This document shows positions 1-7,844 of a DNA stretch of 11,301 nucleotides, piece by piece. Numbering within the stretch: position 1 is the first letter of the stretch; each line of letters starts with the position of its first letter. Position numbers and translations under genes: made by a program. The stretch comes from an uncultured Lachnospiraceae bacterium. GTDB lineage: Bacteria; Bacillota; Clostridia; Lachnospirales; Lachnospiraceae. The stretch covers positions 1-11,301 of the forward strand of contig CADCQV010000045.1 in NCBI GenBank assembly GCA_902803625.1, written 5' to 3'. Under the pieces are notes generated by a model. That model did not search any database and was not told the DNA's origin. It saw nothing but the letters and a program-made list of their open reading frames with translations.

Positions 1-2
1 AG

Positions 3-2366
3 GCTCAGTGGGTCAAGGATCGGACCTACCAGGTCGAGATTGAACACCAGAAGCCCAAGTACTATGTGCTCGACATGTTTCCCTATCCTTCGGGAGCGGG
101 TCTTCATGTCGGACACTGGAGAGGCTATGTAATAAGTGATGTATGGAGCCGCTACAAGATGATGAACGGCTACTATATCGTACATCCGATGGGCTGGGAT
201 GCTTTCGGTCTCCCGGCGGAAAATTATGCCATACAGACAGGTCAGCACCCAAGGATCTCCACAGCCGAGAATATAAGGAATATCAAGCGCCAGGTAAAGC
301 AGATCGGCGCTGTCTACGACTGGGATATGGAGCTTAATACCACGGATCCGGAATTCTACAGGTGGACCCAGTGGATCTTTGTGCAGCTCTTTAAGAAGGG
401 GCTCGCATACGAGAAGGAGATGCCGCTTAACTGGTGTCCCCACTGCCGCGCGGTTCTTGCGAACGAAGAGGTGGTTGACGGCAAATGCGAGCGCTGCCAC
501 AGTGAAGTAACGAAGAAGAATCTCCGCCAGTGGATGCTGAAGATCACGGAGTATGCCGACAGGCTTCTGGATGGTCTTGACGGACTCGACTGGCCCGAAA
601 AGGTTAAGAAGATGCAGACCGACTGGATTGGGAGGTCCTACGGAGCCGAGGTTGACTTTAAGATCGACGGAAGGGACGACGCGGTAACGGTATATACCAC
701 AAGACCCGATACCCTGTACGGAGCTACCTTTATGGTGCTGGCTCCGGAGCATAAGCTTTCCCTGGGTCTCGCAACTCCCGACAAAAAGGCTGAGGTTGAA
801 AAGTACATTGCCGATTCGGCAAATAAGTCCAATGTGGACAGGCTGCAGGGCAAAGAAAAAACAGGTGTTTTCACAGGCTCCTACTGCATAAATCCCCTGA
901 ATGGAGCGAAGGTTCCCATATGGCTTTCCGACTACGTTCTGGCAGATTACGGAACAGGTGCTATTATGTGCGTTCCGGCCCATGACGACCGTGACTTTGC
1001 CTTTGCGAAGAAGTTTGATCTTCCCATAATCCAGGTTATCGCGAAGGACGGAAAAGAAATAGAGAATATGGAAGAAGCCTATACCGAGGCGAACGGCACC
1101 ATGATCAATTCCGGTGAGTGGAACGGTATGGAATCTGCGGAGCTTAAGCTGAAGGCTCCCCATATCGTGGAAGAAAAGGGCTTCGGACGGGCAAAGAAAA
1201 ACTTTAAGATCCGTGACTGGGTATTTTCAAGGCAGAGATACTGGGGAGAGCCTATTCCCATTATCCACTGTCCCGACTGCGGTGCGGTTCCCGTGCCTGA
1301 AGAGGAGCTTCCGGTGCTTCTGCCGGAGGTGGAGTCCTACCAGCCTACGGATACCGGAGAATCGCCTCTTGCTGCGATCGATTCCTGGGTTAACTGCAAG
1401 TGTCCGAAGTGCGGACATGACGCAAAGAGGGAGACCAATACCATGCCCCAGTGGGCAGGTTCCTCCTGGTATTTCCTTCGTTATGTGGATGTGAACAATA
1501 AAGAGGCGCTTGTCAGCCGCGAAAAAGCGGATAAGTTCCTGCCTGTTGATATGTATATCGGCGGAGTGGAGCATGCGGTACTGCATCTCCTTTACTCGAG
1601 ATTCTGGACCAAGTTCCTTTATGATATCGGGGTAGTAGGCTTTGAGGAGCCATTCCTGAAGCTCTTTAATCAGGGCATGGTGCTTGGACCCAAGGGCGTA
1701 AAGATGAGTAAGTCCCTGGGTAATGTAATAAGCCCTGACGATATGATAAGGGATTACGGCTGTGATTCATTGAGGCTTTACGAGCTCTTTATAGGACCTC
1801 CCCAGCAGGACAGTGCCTGGGATGACAGAGGAATAGATGGAGTATACAGGTTCCTTATAAAGCTATGGAATCTGGTTATGGACAATAAGGATAAGGACGT
1901 GCAGGCCGGCCAGGAGCTTATCCGGATAAGGCATAAGCTTATAGATACGATCACCACAAGGCTTGAAAGCTTTTCATTGAATACCGTTGTTTCCGGCTTT
2001 ATGGAATTCAATAATGCACTTGCAAAGCTTGACGGAGTGGACCGGGAAACGCTGGAAACATATGTTATTTTACTTGCTCCCTTTGCACCGCATATGGCAG
2101 AGGAGCTCTGGGAGCAGCTCGGACACGGTGAGTCCGTATTTAAGGCCTCCTGGCCAAAGGCAGATAAGTCTGCGATGAAGGAGGATACCATTGAGGTTCC
2201 GATCCAGGTCAACGGAAAGGTACGCGGAACGGTAAGTGTTTCTGCGGATGCTTCCAAGGACGAGGTACTTGCTGCCGCGAAGGAAGCTGTTAAGGACAGA
2301 CTTGACGGGAACCTCATAAAGGAGATCTATGTTCCCGGAAAGATCGTTAATCTGGTAGTAAAGTGA
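3..2366 (+). CDS. leuS: Leucyl-tRNA synthetase, 5' truncated by window edge
   Basis: Cytoplasmic class Ia aminoacyl-tRNA synthetase that charges tRNA-Leu with leucine. The open frame runs from the first bases of the window to TGA 2364-2366 (787 visible residues). Bacterial LeuRS has roughly 800-880 residues, so about 15-25 N-terminal residues lie outside; the GTG at 66 is an internal Val codon in the conserved KYYVLDMFPYPSG stretch, not the start. Visible in order: HVGH (HIGH motif, 105-116), a CxxC...CxxC zinc cluster (435-446 and 486-497), the editing (CP1) domain with TTRPDTLYG (from 696) and HDDRD (981-995), a second Cys cluster (HCPDCG near 1266 and CKCPKCGH near 1395), KMSKS (1701-1715), the anticodon-binding helices, and a C-terminal domain starting at VPIQVNGKVRG. 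All key motifs are intact. Any T-box leader would lie upstream of the window. Confidence 0.98.
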   Translation, partial: AQWVKDRTYQVEIEHQKPKYYVLDMFPYPSGAGLHVGHWRGYVISDVWSRYKMMNGYYIVHPMGWDAFGLPAENYAIQTGQHPRISTAENIRNIKRQVKQIGAVYDWDMELNTTDPEFYRWTQWIFVQLFKKGLAYEKEMPLNWCPHCRAVLANEEVVDGKCERCHSEVTKKNLRQWMLKITEYADRLLDGLDGLDWPEKVKKMQTDWIGRSYGAEVDFKIDGRDDAVTVYTTRPDTLYGATFMVLAPEHKLSLGLATPDKKAEVEKYIADSANKSNVDRLQGKEKTGVFTGSYCINPLNGAKVPIWLSDYVLADYGTGAIMCVPAHDDRDFAFAKKFDLPIIQVIAKDGKEIENMEEAYTEANGTMINSGEWNGMESAELKLKAPHIVEEKGFGRAKKNFKIRDWVFSRQRYWGEPIPIIHCPDCGAVPVPEEELPVLLPEVESYQPTDTGESPLAAIDSWVNCKCPKCGHDAKRETNTMPQWAGSSWYFLRYVDVNNKEALVSREKADKFLPVDMYIGGVEHAVLHLLYSRFWTKFLYDIGVVGFEEPFLKLFNQGMVLGPKGVKMSKSLGNVISPDDMIRDYGCDSLRLYELFIGPPQQDSAWDDRGIDGVYRFLIKLWNLVMDNKDKDVQAGQELIRIRHKLIDTITTRLESFSLNTVVSGFMEFNNALAKLDGVDRETLETYVILLAPFAPHMAEELWEQLGHGESVFKASWPKADKSAMKEDTIEVPIQVNGKVRGTVSVSADASKDEVLAAAKEAVKDRLDGNLIKEIYVPGKIVNLVVK

Positions 2367-2956
2367 CAATTAGAAAAACTCTTCTTCTGCTGACACTGAA
2401 TTATATACTGATCTTTGCCTGGATGTTCTTATACAGGCTTGCGGAGATGAGTGCACTTTTAATCTTTCCGATCACCATGGGTATCGCTTTTCTGGATACT
2501 GTTTTTGCAGAAGGCAGGAGGAGTGCATATCTCTGGTGCGGGAATCTCCTTATTGCCACCATTGCGGGGATACTGCTGCAGGCATATCTCTGTATCAGGG
2601 CCACCGGGGATTTGGAGCATGCGGTATTAAGGGCTGCCGTGGAGATCCCGGCTGCGGTGCTGATCATCGGTATGATCGCCGTGATATCGGGTCACGAGGC
2701 TGCAAAGCTAAAGAAAAAGCGGTTAGAGAAGAATCTTAAGAGGGCATCATACTCCGCGGGAGACGGAGGTGCCATAAGGGAAACCGTTAATGAAGGGGAC
2801 GAAGAAGCTGTATCCGGCAGGGGAGAGAGAGGAAGCTTTTTCAGACAGTCTTTGGAGACGGATACGGATGACGATCTCTTATTTGACGGGGATGATCCGG
2901 ACGAGGACGAAGATGAGGATAATGAACCCACTTTCAGGGTCATAAGGAAGTCGTAA
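2363..2956 (+). CDS. Four-helix membrane protein with acidic cytoplasmic tail, function unknown
   Basis: 197-residue protein starting at GTG 2363, whose first bases overlap the leuS stop codon (GTGA, 4-nt overlap). No good Shine-Dalgarno sequence sits just upstream, so translation probably depends on coupling to leuS. I see four hydrophobic segments at about residues 5-25, 29-48, 54-78 and 90-110. A basic stretch follows (KLKKKRLEKNLKR, about 115-127) and fits the positive-inside rule with a cytoplasmic C-terminus. The last ~60 residues are hydrophilic and disordered-looking, with a strongly acidic run (DTDDDLLFDGDDPDEDEDED) before the end. I recognise no family or catalytic motif. The next gene is a secreted cell-wall enzyme, so an envelope role is possible but is inference only. 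Confidence 0.8.
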   Translation: MTIRKTLLLLTLNYILIFAWMFLYRLAEMSALLIFPITMGIAFLDTVFAEGRRSAYLWCGNLLIATIAGILLQAYLCIRATGDLEHAVLRAAVEIPAAVLIIGMIAVISGHEAAKLKKKRLEKNLKRASYSAGDGGAIRETVNEGDEEAVSGRGERGSFFRQSLETDTDDDLLFDGDDPDEDEDEDNEPTFRVIRKS

Positions 2957-2970
2957 TAGATATGAGGGTT

Positions 2971-2978
2971 AGGAGGAG
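2971..2978 (+). promoter_or_regulatory. Strong ribosome binding site of the L,D-transpeptidase gene
   Basis: AGGAGGAG sits a few bases before the ATG at 2982. It fixes that start and shows this gene can be translated independently of the coupled genes upstream. Confidence 0.85.
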
Positions 2979-2981
2979 AAT

Positions 2982-3794
2982 ATGAAACAGCTGATCACCA
3001 AAATTGCCATCATTCTTATGATGGCGTTCCTGCTTTTGCCTCTTACGGGAGAGCAGGAGGCGAGAGCCGAGGAAATGACCGTAAATTACGTTTTTACGGG
3101 ATTTGAGATACCTGACGGACAGGCGGAGGTTCTTACCATTGATTCTGCAACACTGGAGCTTTTCAGGCAGAATCCTGCTATTATCAATGTTTATGTGTCG
3201 GCTCTGGCGGATAAATACAATACCGCTACTGCTTGGATCGATCAGGGAGCTGAGGTAGCATACCTTACCGGGGTTTTATGCGGTACGGCCCTTCCCGGAA
3301 ACCACATTCCGCAGTATACAGCGGCATTACCGGAGTTTTTGCCCGCAGAGGTTCAGCCGGCTGCAGAAGCTGTTCCGGAAAATACAGGTGTTATCTCATC
3401 TCCGGTAAATATGGAGATAAGCGGCGGAAACTATATCGATATCAATATCAGCACCCAGACACTCACACTTTTCCAGAACGGGATAGCAACCTATGCGGTA
3501 CCTGTCGTAACCGGAAATGTAAGAGCGGGCCACAATACGCCCGAGGGGCTGTTCTCGGTGCAGTATAAACAGCTTGACAGAACCTTAAAGGGTGAGGATT
3601 ACGAGTCCTTCGTACACTATTGGATGAGGATAGTGAACAATGTCGGGATACATGATGCTTCCTGGAGAAGCAATTTCGGCGGGAATATCTATATGACAAA
3701 CGGTTCCCACGGCTGTATCAATGTTCCGCCCTCACTTATGCCGCCTCTTTATGAGGTTGTTCCTGTTGGGTATCCGGTGTGGGTACATTCCTGA
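2982..3794 (+). CDS. Secreted L,D-transpeptidase (YkuD domain)
   Basis: 270-residue exported enzyme expected to make 3-3 cross-links in peptidoglycan or to attach proteins or modify stems in the cell wall. Residues 1-29 form a signal peptide: MKQLITK, a hydrophobic core, and a likely cleavage site after ARA (27-29); no lipobox Cys is visible. Residues about 30-140 are a family-specific N-terminal part I do not recognise, ending in a Pro/Ala/Glu-rich linker. The YkuD catalytic domain covers about 150-270: it opens with YIDINISTQTLTLFQNG, has the conserved GIHDASW His (H224), and ends with the catalytic signature SHGCINVP (H243, G244, C245). All active-site residues are present. The start is fixed by an ideal AGGAGGAG. 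The gene lies between a membrane protein and a hairpin repeat, and its stop codon abuts that repeat. Substrate specificity cannot be read from the sequence. Confidence 0.93.
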   Translation: MKQLITKIAIILMMAFLLLPLTGEQEARAEEMTVNYVFTGFEIPDGQAEVLTIDSATLELFRQNPAIINVYVSALADKYNTATAWIDQGAEVAYLTGVLCGTALPGNHIPQYTAALPEFLPAEVQPAAEAVPENTGVISSPVNMEISGGNYIDINISTQTLTLFQNGIATYAVPVVTGNVRAGHNTPEGLFSVQYKQLDRTLKGEDYESFVHYWMRIVNNVGIHDASWRSNFGGNIYMTNGSHGCINVPPSLMPPLYEVVPVGYPVWVHS

Positions 3795-3825
3795 AAAGAT
3801 CCTTCGCTGTCGCGCGGGATGACAT
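3794..3825. repeat. REP-like hairpin repeat, copy 1
   Basis: Begins with AAAAGATCCTTCG and ends with GGGATGACA. ATCC (3799-3802) pairs with GGAT (3817-3820), and an inner CGC/GCG stem encloses a TGTC loop, with one mismatch. It starts on the last base of the L,D-transpeptidase stop codon and ends just before the ribosome binding site of the next gene. From memory, the ends resemble a short palindromic repeat (GATCCTTCG...GGATGACA type) that is common in intergenic regions of clostridia and other bacteria. Related copies lie near 8418 and 10795 in this window. There is no T-tract, so it is not a standard terminator. Confidence 0.65.
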
Positions 3826-3834
3826 GGAGACGGA

Positions 3835-4119
3835 ATGGTAAATAACGAGATCGAGCTAATAAGAACAGTTGATATGGAAAAGAAGGATGCCCTTATAAGG
3901 CGTCTTGTCAATGCCGGGATCTCATATCTGGAAAAGTGGGAGAAGGTGCCCTTTTTCAAAAGGCATGAGTATAACGGATCAAAGGAGGTCTGTGTCGTTT
4001 TTATCAATGACTATCAGAAGGAGCTTGCTTTCAGCATTCTCGAGGAAGTCGAGGGCGGAGGCGAGGTTCCTGAGCGAAAGCAGAAGATAAAAGCACTGAG
4101 GGATGATCTGGATTCATGA
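3835..4119 (+). CDS. Small protein of unknown function
   Basis: 94-residue soluble protein with ATG at 3835 and GGAG at 3826-3829 as a modest ribosome binding site. It is predicted to be cytoplasmic: no signal peptide or membrane segment. It looks mixed alpha/beta, with a long N-terminal helix (residues ~10-35), a central VCVVFINDYQKELAFSIL strand-helix unit, and a charged C-terminal helix. I do not recognise a family. It lies between a hairpin repeat and the purine nucleoside phosphorylase gene, 31 bases before the latter, so it is probably co-transcribed with the salvage genes. The reading frame is supported by the ribosome binding site, the tight spacing and codon use like its neighbours. 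Confidence 0.75.
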   Translation: MVNNEIELIRTVDMEKKDALIRRLVNAGISYLEKWEKVPFFKRHEYNGSKEVCVVFINDYQKELAFSILEEVEGGGEVPERKQKIKALRDDLDS

Positions 4120-4150
4120 TCATTTTACGGAAAGGAGGGCTGCAGGCAAT

Positions 4151-4975
4151 ATGGCAGAAGCGGTATACGAAAAGCTGAAAAGGTGCTATGAGGACATCAG
4201 GAGGAAAACTGATTTTAAGCCTGGGATCGCACTGGTGCTGGGATCGGGTCTCGGAGACTTTGCCGATAATATAGAGGTAAAGGGTGTAATTGATTATAAG
4301 GACATTGACGGTTTCCCGGTATCGACTGCTCCCGGACACGCCGGACAGTTCATATACGGAACCCTCGGAGGAAAGAATATCATCTGTATGAAGGGAAGGA
4401 TCCATTACTATGAGGGGTATCCTATAACAGATGTTGTTTTACCAGCCAGGCTTATGAAGCTTATGGGGGCGGAGATCCTCTTTCTCACCAACGCTTCGGG
4501 AGGCATTAATCCGGCATTTAAGGCCGGGGATTTTATGCTTATGACCGGACACATTTCGTCCCTTGTCCCGAACCCTCTCATCGGTCCGAACATACCGGAG
4601 CTTGGGGTAAGGTTCCCGGATATGACATATGTTTACGATCCGGAGCTTTGCGATGTGGTGCGTTCAAAGGCAAAGGAGGCCGGGATCGACCTTAAGGAGG
4701 GTGTTTATATACAGACAACCGGACCTTCCTATGAGTCTCCCGCCGAGATCAGGATGTTTAAGGATATGGGGGCTGACGCTGTCGGAATGAGCACGGTTGT
4801 AGAGGCAATAGCCGCCCACCACGCAGGAATGAGGGTAGTGGCGGTTTCCTGTATAGCAAATCTGGCTGCCGGCATATCTGAGCATAAGCTTACAGAGGAA
4901 GAGGTGCTTGAAGCCGGTGAGAAGGCTGCACCTCAGTTCAAGAAGCTTCTGGTTGATTCGATAAAGGGGTTTTAG
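4151..4975 (+). CDS. punA: Purine nucleoside phosphorylase (inosine/guanosine type)
   Basis: Cytoplasmic enzyme that cleaves purine nucleosides with phosphate to free base and ribose-1-phosphate. 274 residues, the usual size of the trimeric PNP class. Visible motifs: GSGLG (31-35, phosphate-binding Ser32), PGHAG with His63, GRIHYYEGY (82-90), TNASGGINP (113-121), GPSYESPAE (191-199, Glu199 matching the base-binding Glu of mammalian PNP), GMST (212-215), and Asn237 in SCIANLAAG. In mammalian PNP the equivalent Asn favours 6-oxopurines, so inosine and guanosine are the likely substrates. I chose ATG 4151 because AGGAGGG (4133-4139) precedes it; the in-frame ATG at 4103 would add a non-homologous extension and overlap the upstream gene. 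The deaminase that follows could supply inosine. Confidence 0.95.
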   Translation: MAEAVYEKLKRCYEDIRRKTDFKPGIALVLGSGLGDFADNIEVKGVIDYKDIDGFPVSTAPGHAGQFIYGTLGGKNIICMKGRIHYYEGYPITDVVLPARLMKLMGAEILFLTNASGGINPAFKAGDFMLMTGHISSLVPNPLIGPNIPELGVRFPDMTYVYDPELCDVVRSKAKEAGIDLKEGVYIQTTGPSYESPAEIRMFKDMGADAVGMSTVVEAIAAHHAGMRVVAVSCIANLAAGISEHKLTEEEVLEAGEKAAPQFKKLLVDSIKGF

Positions 4976-4978
4976 TGT

Positions 4979-6298
4979 ATGAATACTTTATTTTTTAATG
5001 GGAAGCTTCTGTCCTTTGCAGACGGAGAGGATTATAAGATCATTGATAATGGTGCTGTTGCCGTTGCGGGCAGCAGCATTGTTTATGCAGGTAGAAAGAC
5101 GGATCCCGGGTACGACGACAGCCTGCGGGGGATTGATTTTGACCGGGAGATCGACCTTAAGGGCAAGCTTATAATGCCGGGCTTTAAGAACTGTCATACC
5201 CATTCGGGAATGACCTTCCTGCGCTCGGCTGCAGATGATATGAAGCTGGACGACTGGTTAAATAAGCAGATTTTCCCGAGGGAAGCGCATCTTACCGAGG
5301 AGGATATCTACTACGCAACGATCCTCGCAGTAATGGAGTATTTAAGCGGCGGAGTAACGGAAATATGCGAAATGTACCTTACTCCCGATTCTATCGACAG
5401 GGCTGTCCAGGACACGGGCATACGCTGTGTTCAGTGCGGCTGCATGAACAATTTTTCCCAGAGCCCCGAAAAGCTCAGGGACTGGTACGACAGATTAAAT
5501 AAGGGAAGTGACCTGAGCTCCTTCAGGATCGGAATACATGCGGAATATACGTGCTCCGAGGAGCTGCTCAAAGAAACGGCAGATGTTGTCCATGAGCTGA
5601 AGGCGCCGCTGTATCTTCATATGTCAGAAACAGCATCCGAGGTACAGGGCTGCCGGGAGAGACATGGCGGCCTTTCTCCCGTTGAATATTTGGATTCACT
5701 TGGTCTCTTTGATCACGGCGCGGTATTCTTCCACGGAGTACATGTATCCGATGATGACATAGGGATCATGAAATCAAGGAATATTGCGGTTATTACCAAT
5801 CCGGCATCCAATATAAAGCTGGCAAGCGGTATAGCGCCGATAGACAGGTATCAGAAGGAGGGCATCCTCCTCGGTATAGGTACCGACGGTCCCGCCAGCA
5901 ATAACTGCCTTGATATGTTCAGGGAGATGTTTTTAACATCCGCTCTGGCAAAGCTCAGGGAAAATGATGCTGCCGCGGTTGATGCCGCCGATGTTTTGAG
6001 GATGGCCTGCTCTGACGGGGCAAGGGCCATAGGCACACCGGAGTGTGACAGTCTGAAGGCAGGGAAAAAGGCGGATATCGTTGTTCTGGATCTTTCATAT
6101 CCGAATATGCAGCCGGAAAACAACATTGTAAAGAATATTGTTTACTCAGGCTCGAAGCAGAACGTATATCTTACCATGGTTGACGGTGTCATAAGATACG
6201 AGGACGGAGAGTATAAGATCGGCTTCGGCAGGGAAGAGATATATAAAGAGGTGAAGAAAACGGCGGAGCGTATAAACAGGGAGGCCGGCTTTGCATAA
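4979..6298 (+). CDS. mtaD: 5-methylthioadenosine/S-adenosylhomocysteine (adenosine) deaminase
   Basis: Amidohydrolase-superfamily TIM-barrel enzyme, 439 residues, that hydrolytically deaminates the 6-amino group of adenosine-type nucleosides. Residues 1-65 and ~365-400 form the small beta-sandwich. The barrel carries the metal ligands H73 and H75 (NCHTHSGM), H214 and catalytic E217 (LHMSETASEV), H252 (FFHGVHV) and D303 (GTDGPASNN). Order and spacing fit the family that includes MTA/SAH deaminases; related guanine deaminases and chlorohydrolases cannot be wholly excluded. ATG 4979 lies 3 bases after the PNP stop, and AAAGGGG (4963-4969) inside the PNP end serves as ribosome binding site. Product and neighbour match: the deaminase makes inosine-type nucleosides that PNP can split. 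The gene's 3' end overlaps the start of the next gene by 8 nt. Confidence 0.9.
   Translation: MNTLFFNGKLLSFADGEDYKIIDNGAVAVAGSSIVYAGRKTDPGYDDSLRGIDFDREIDLKGKLIMPGFKNCHTHSGMTFLRSAADDMKLDDWLNKQIFPREAHLTEEDIYYATILAVMEYLSGGVTEICEMYLTPDSIDRAVQDTGIRCVQCGCMNNFSQSPEKLRDWYDRLNKGSDLSSFRIGIHAEYTCSEELLKETADVVHELKAPLYLHMSETASEVQGCRERHGGLSPVEYLDSLGLFDHGAVFFHGVHVSDDDIGIMKSRNIAVITNPASNIKLASGIAPIDRYQKEGILLGIGTDGPASNNCLDMFREMFLTSALAKLRENDAAAVDAADVLRMACSDGARAIGTPECDSLKAGKKADIVVLDLSYPNMQPENNIVKNIVYSGSKQNVYLTMVDGVIRYEDGEYKIGFGREEIYKEVKKTAERINREAGFA
6279..6284 (+). promoter_or_regulatory. Ribosome binding site that decides the TTG start of the MutS-like gene
   Basis: GGGAGG lies inside the last codons of the deaminase gene, 6 bases before TTG 6291. 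No in-frame ATG with a comparable site lies nearby (the ATG at 6310 is out of frame), so TTG is the best start. Confidence 0.7.
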
Positions 6299-7844
6299 GC
6301 TTGGCAGGGATGAATATGAGATCCTGAAGAGGTACTATTATTCAAAAGCGGAAGGGGATGATTCTGCACTTATTGACGATATTACCTGGAATGATCTGGA
6401 GATGGATCTCTTTTTTGAAAGATTTAATAACACGTGCTCACAAAACGGCGGAGAGTATTTCTATGATATGCTCCGCCGTCCTCTTGTCTTAAAAGACGGT
6501 ATACGGGAGCTAAGGGAGAGGGGCAGGGTTTCGGAGCTTTTCAGAGAAGATACGTCACTTCGGGATGAATACCGGAAAGCCTTTGAAACAGATGAAAAAA
6601 TAAGCTCCGGCTTCCACGAGATGCTGAAAAAGCTTGATAGTGTAAGAAGAGACAGCCTGATTCTGCATTTTTCCTTACTTTTCCTTGCTGCAGTTTCCCT
6701 CGCATTTATATTTACCTATCCCTTTGCCGGCTTTATCCTTTTTATAGCGGCCTCTATAATAAACGTCACGCTTTATTTCAGGCGAAGGGCGGAAATAGAA
6801 AGCTATATTCCCGTTATAAGGTATCTCATTAGGGAGATAAGGGAGATAAGGCGGCTCCTCCGTGTTGATCCGAGGGGATTAAGCGGGTACCATTCACGTC
6901 TTAAGTCTGCACTTGATTCTCTTAAGGGAATAGACAGAAACGCCTGGATAATATTAAGCGGAAAACGTCTGACCGGGGGGTTACTTGAGCTCCCTCTTGA
7001 TTTTATAAGGATTTTTTTTCATATAGATCTTATTAAGTTTGACCTGATACTCGACGGTCTGAAGGAAAAGCACGAAGCGGTGGAGGAGCTTTTCAATGTG
7101 ACGGGCTTCCTGGATTCAATGATATCCCTGTCATTTCTAAGGGATGAGCTGAAAACCTTCTGTGAACCCGTGTTTAAGGAAGAAGGCGGGATTGAGCTTT
7201 CCGGGCTCTATCATCCTATGCTTAAGGATCCGGTGCCCTGTGACGTGGAAAACGTATCTCTTATGCTTCTCACAGGATCAAATGCCTCGGGAAAATCCAC
7301 CTTCCTAAAGGCTGCCGCGATTTCACTTATACTGGCAGAGACGCTTTATACCGTTCCCGCCGGGAAAATGTCCCTCTGTCAGATGGAGATCCTGTCATCG
7401 ATGTCCTTAAGAGACAGCATTGAGAAGGGGGACAGCCTGTATGTAACGGAGATAAAATCCATCAAACGGATAGCCGACAGACTGAAAACCGGCGCCAGCT
7501 GCGCTATATTCCTTGATGAAGTATTGAAGGGCACGAATACTGTTGAGAGGATAGCCTCCCTGTCGGTATTGCTGAAAAGCTTTTCCGGAGCACGGGTCTG
7601 TTTTGCAGCGACCCACGATACGCCCCTTACCCATATACTTGAGGATATTTATGAGAATTACCACTTTGATGAGAATGTGACGGAGGATGGCATCAGCTTC
7701 CCTTATGAGCTAAAGAAGGGCAGGACCGACTCCAGGGATGCCATAATGCTGCTTTCCGTAATGGGGCTGGATAAAGAGGTAACAAAGGAAGCCTTTGAAT
7801 TGAGCGAAGAATTTCTGAAGGAGGGCGTATGGAAGAAACTATAA
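6291..7844 (+). CDS. Membrane-anchored MutS-like ATPase
   Basis: 517-residue protein with a MutS-family ATPase domain at the C-terminus. Walker A is GSNASGKST (329-337), the MutS equivalent of the ABC signature is DSIEKGDSLYVTEI (375-388), Walker B is CAIFLDEVLKGTN (404-416), and the switch His lies in ATHDT (440-444). Upstream are MutS core/lever-like helices (about 165-300). Residues about 122-162 form two adjacent transmembrane helices (LHFSLLFLAAVSLAFIF... FAGFILFIAASIINVTLYF). The mismatch-recognition domain I of true MutS is absent and there is no Smr domain of MutS2, so canonical mismatch repair is unlikely. Similar MutS-related membrane proteins occur in Firmicutes and Bacteroidetes; their function is not known to me. 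A 9-nt tandem repeat (6831-6848) encodes REIREI, and a T8 tract lies at 7012-7019. The start is TTG, overlapping the deaminase gene by 8 nt; the 3' end overlaps rnhA by 16 nt. Confidence 0.87.
   Translation: MHKLGRDEYEILKRYYYSKAEGDDSALIDDITWNDLEMDLFFERFNNTCSQNGGEYFYDMLRRPLVLKDGIRELRERGRVSELFREDTSLRDEYRKAFETDEKISSGFHEMLKKLDSVRRDSLILHFSLLFLAAVSLAFIFTYPFAGFILFIAASIINVTLYFRRRAEIESYIPVIRYLIREIREIRRLLRVDPRGLSGYHSRLKSALDSLKGIDRNAWIILSGKRLTGGLLELPLDFIRIFFHIDLIKFDLILDGLKEKHEAVEELFNVTGFLDSMISLSFLRDELKTFCEPVFKEEGGIELSGLYHPMLKDPVPCDVENVSLMLLTGSNASGKSTFLKAAAISLILAETLYTVPAGKMSLCQMEILSSMSLRDSIEKGDSLYVTEIKSIKRIADRLKTGASCAIFLDEVLKGTNTVERIASLSVLLKSFSGARVCFAATHDTPLTHILEDIYENYHFDENVTEDGISFPYELKKGRTDSRDAIMLLSVMGLDKEVTKEAFELSEEFLKEGVWKKL

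Noticed and set aside
1778..2317. 179-residue open frame on the minus strand inside leuS
   Set aside because: It lies wholly antisense to the conserved C-terminal part of LeuRS, has no ribosome binding site and has a composition (Ser/Ala-rich) typical of a shadow frame.
4103..4150. Upstream in-frame ATG for the purine nucleoside phosphorylase
   Set aside because: It would overlap the preceding gene and place the AGGAGGG site inside the coding region; the added residues do not fit the family's N-terminus.
5813..5843. Second possible sigma-D promoter (TAAA ... GCCGATAG) inside the deaminase gene
   Set aside because: The spacer is 18 bases instead of about 15 and it lies within a coding region far from a gene start.
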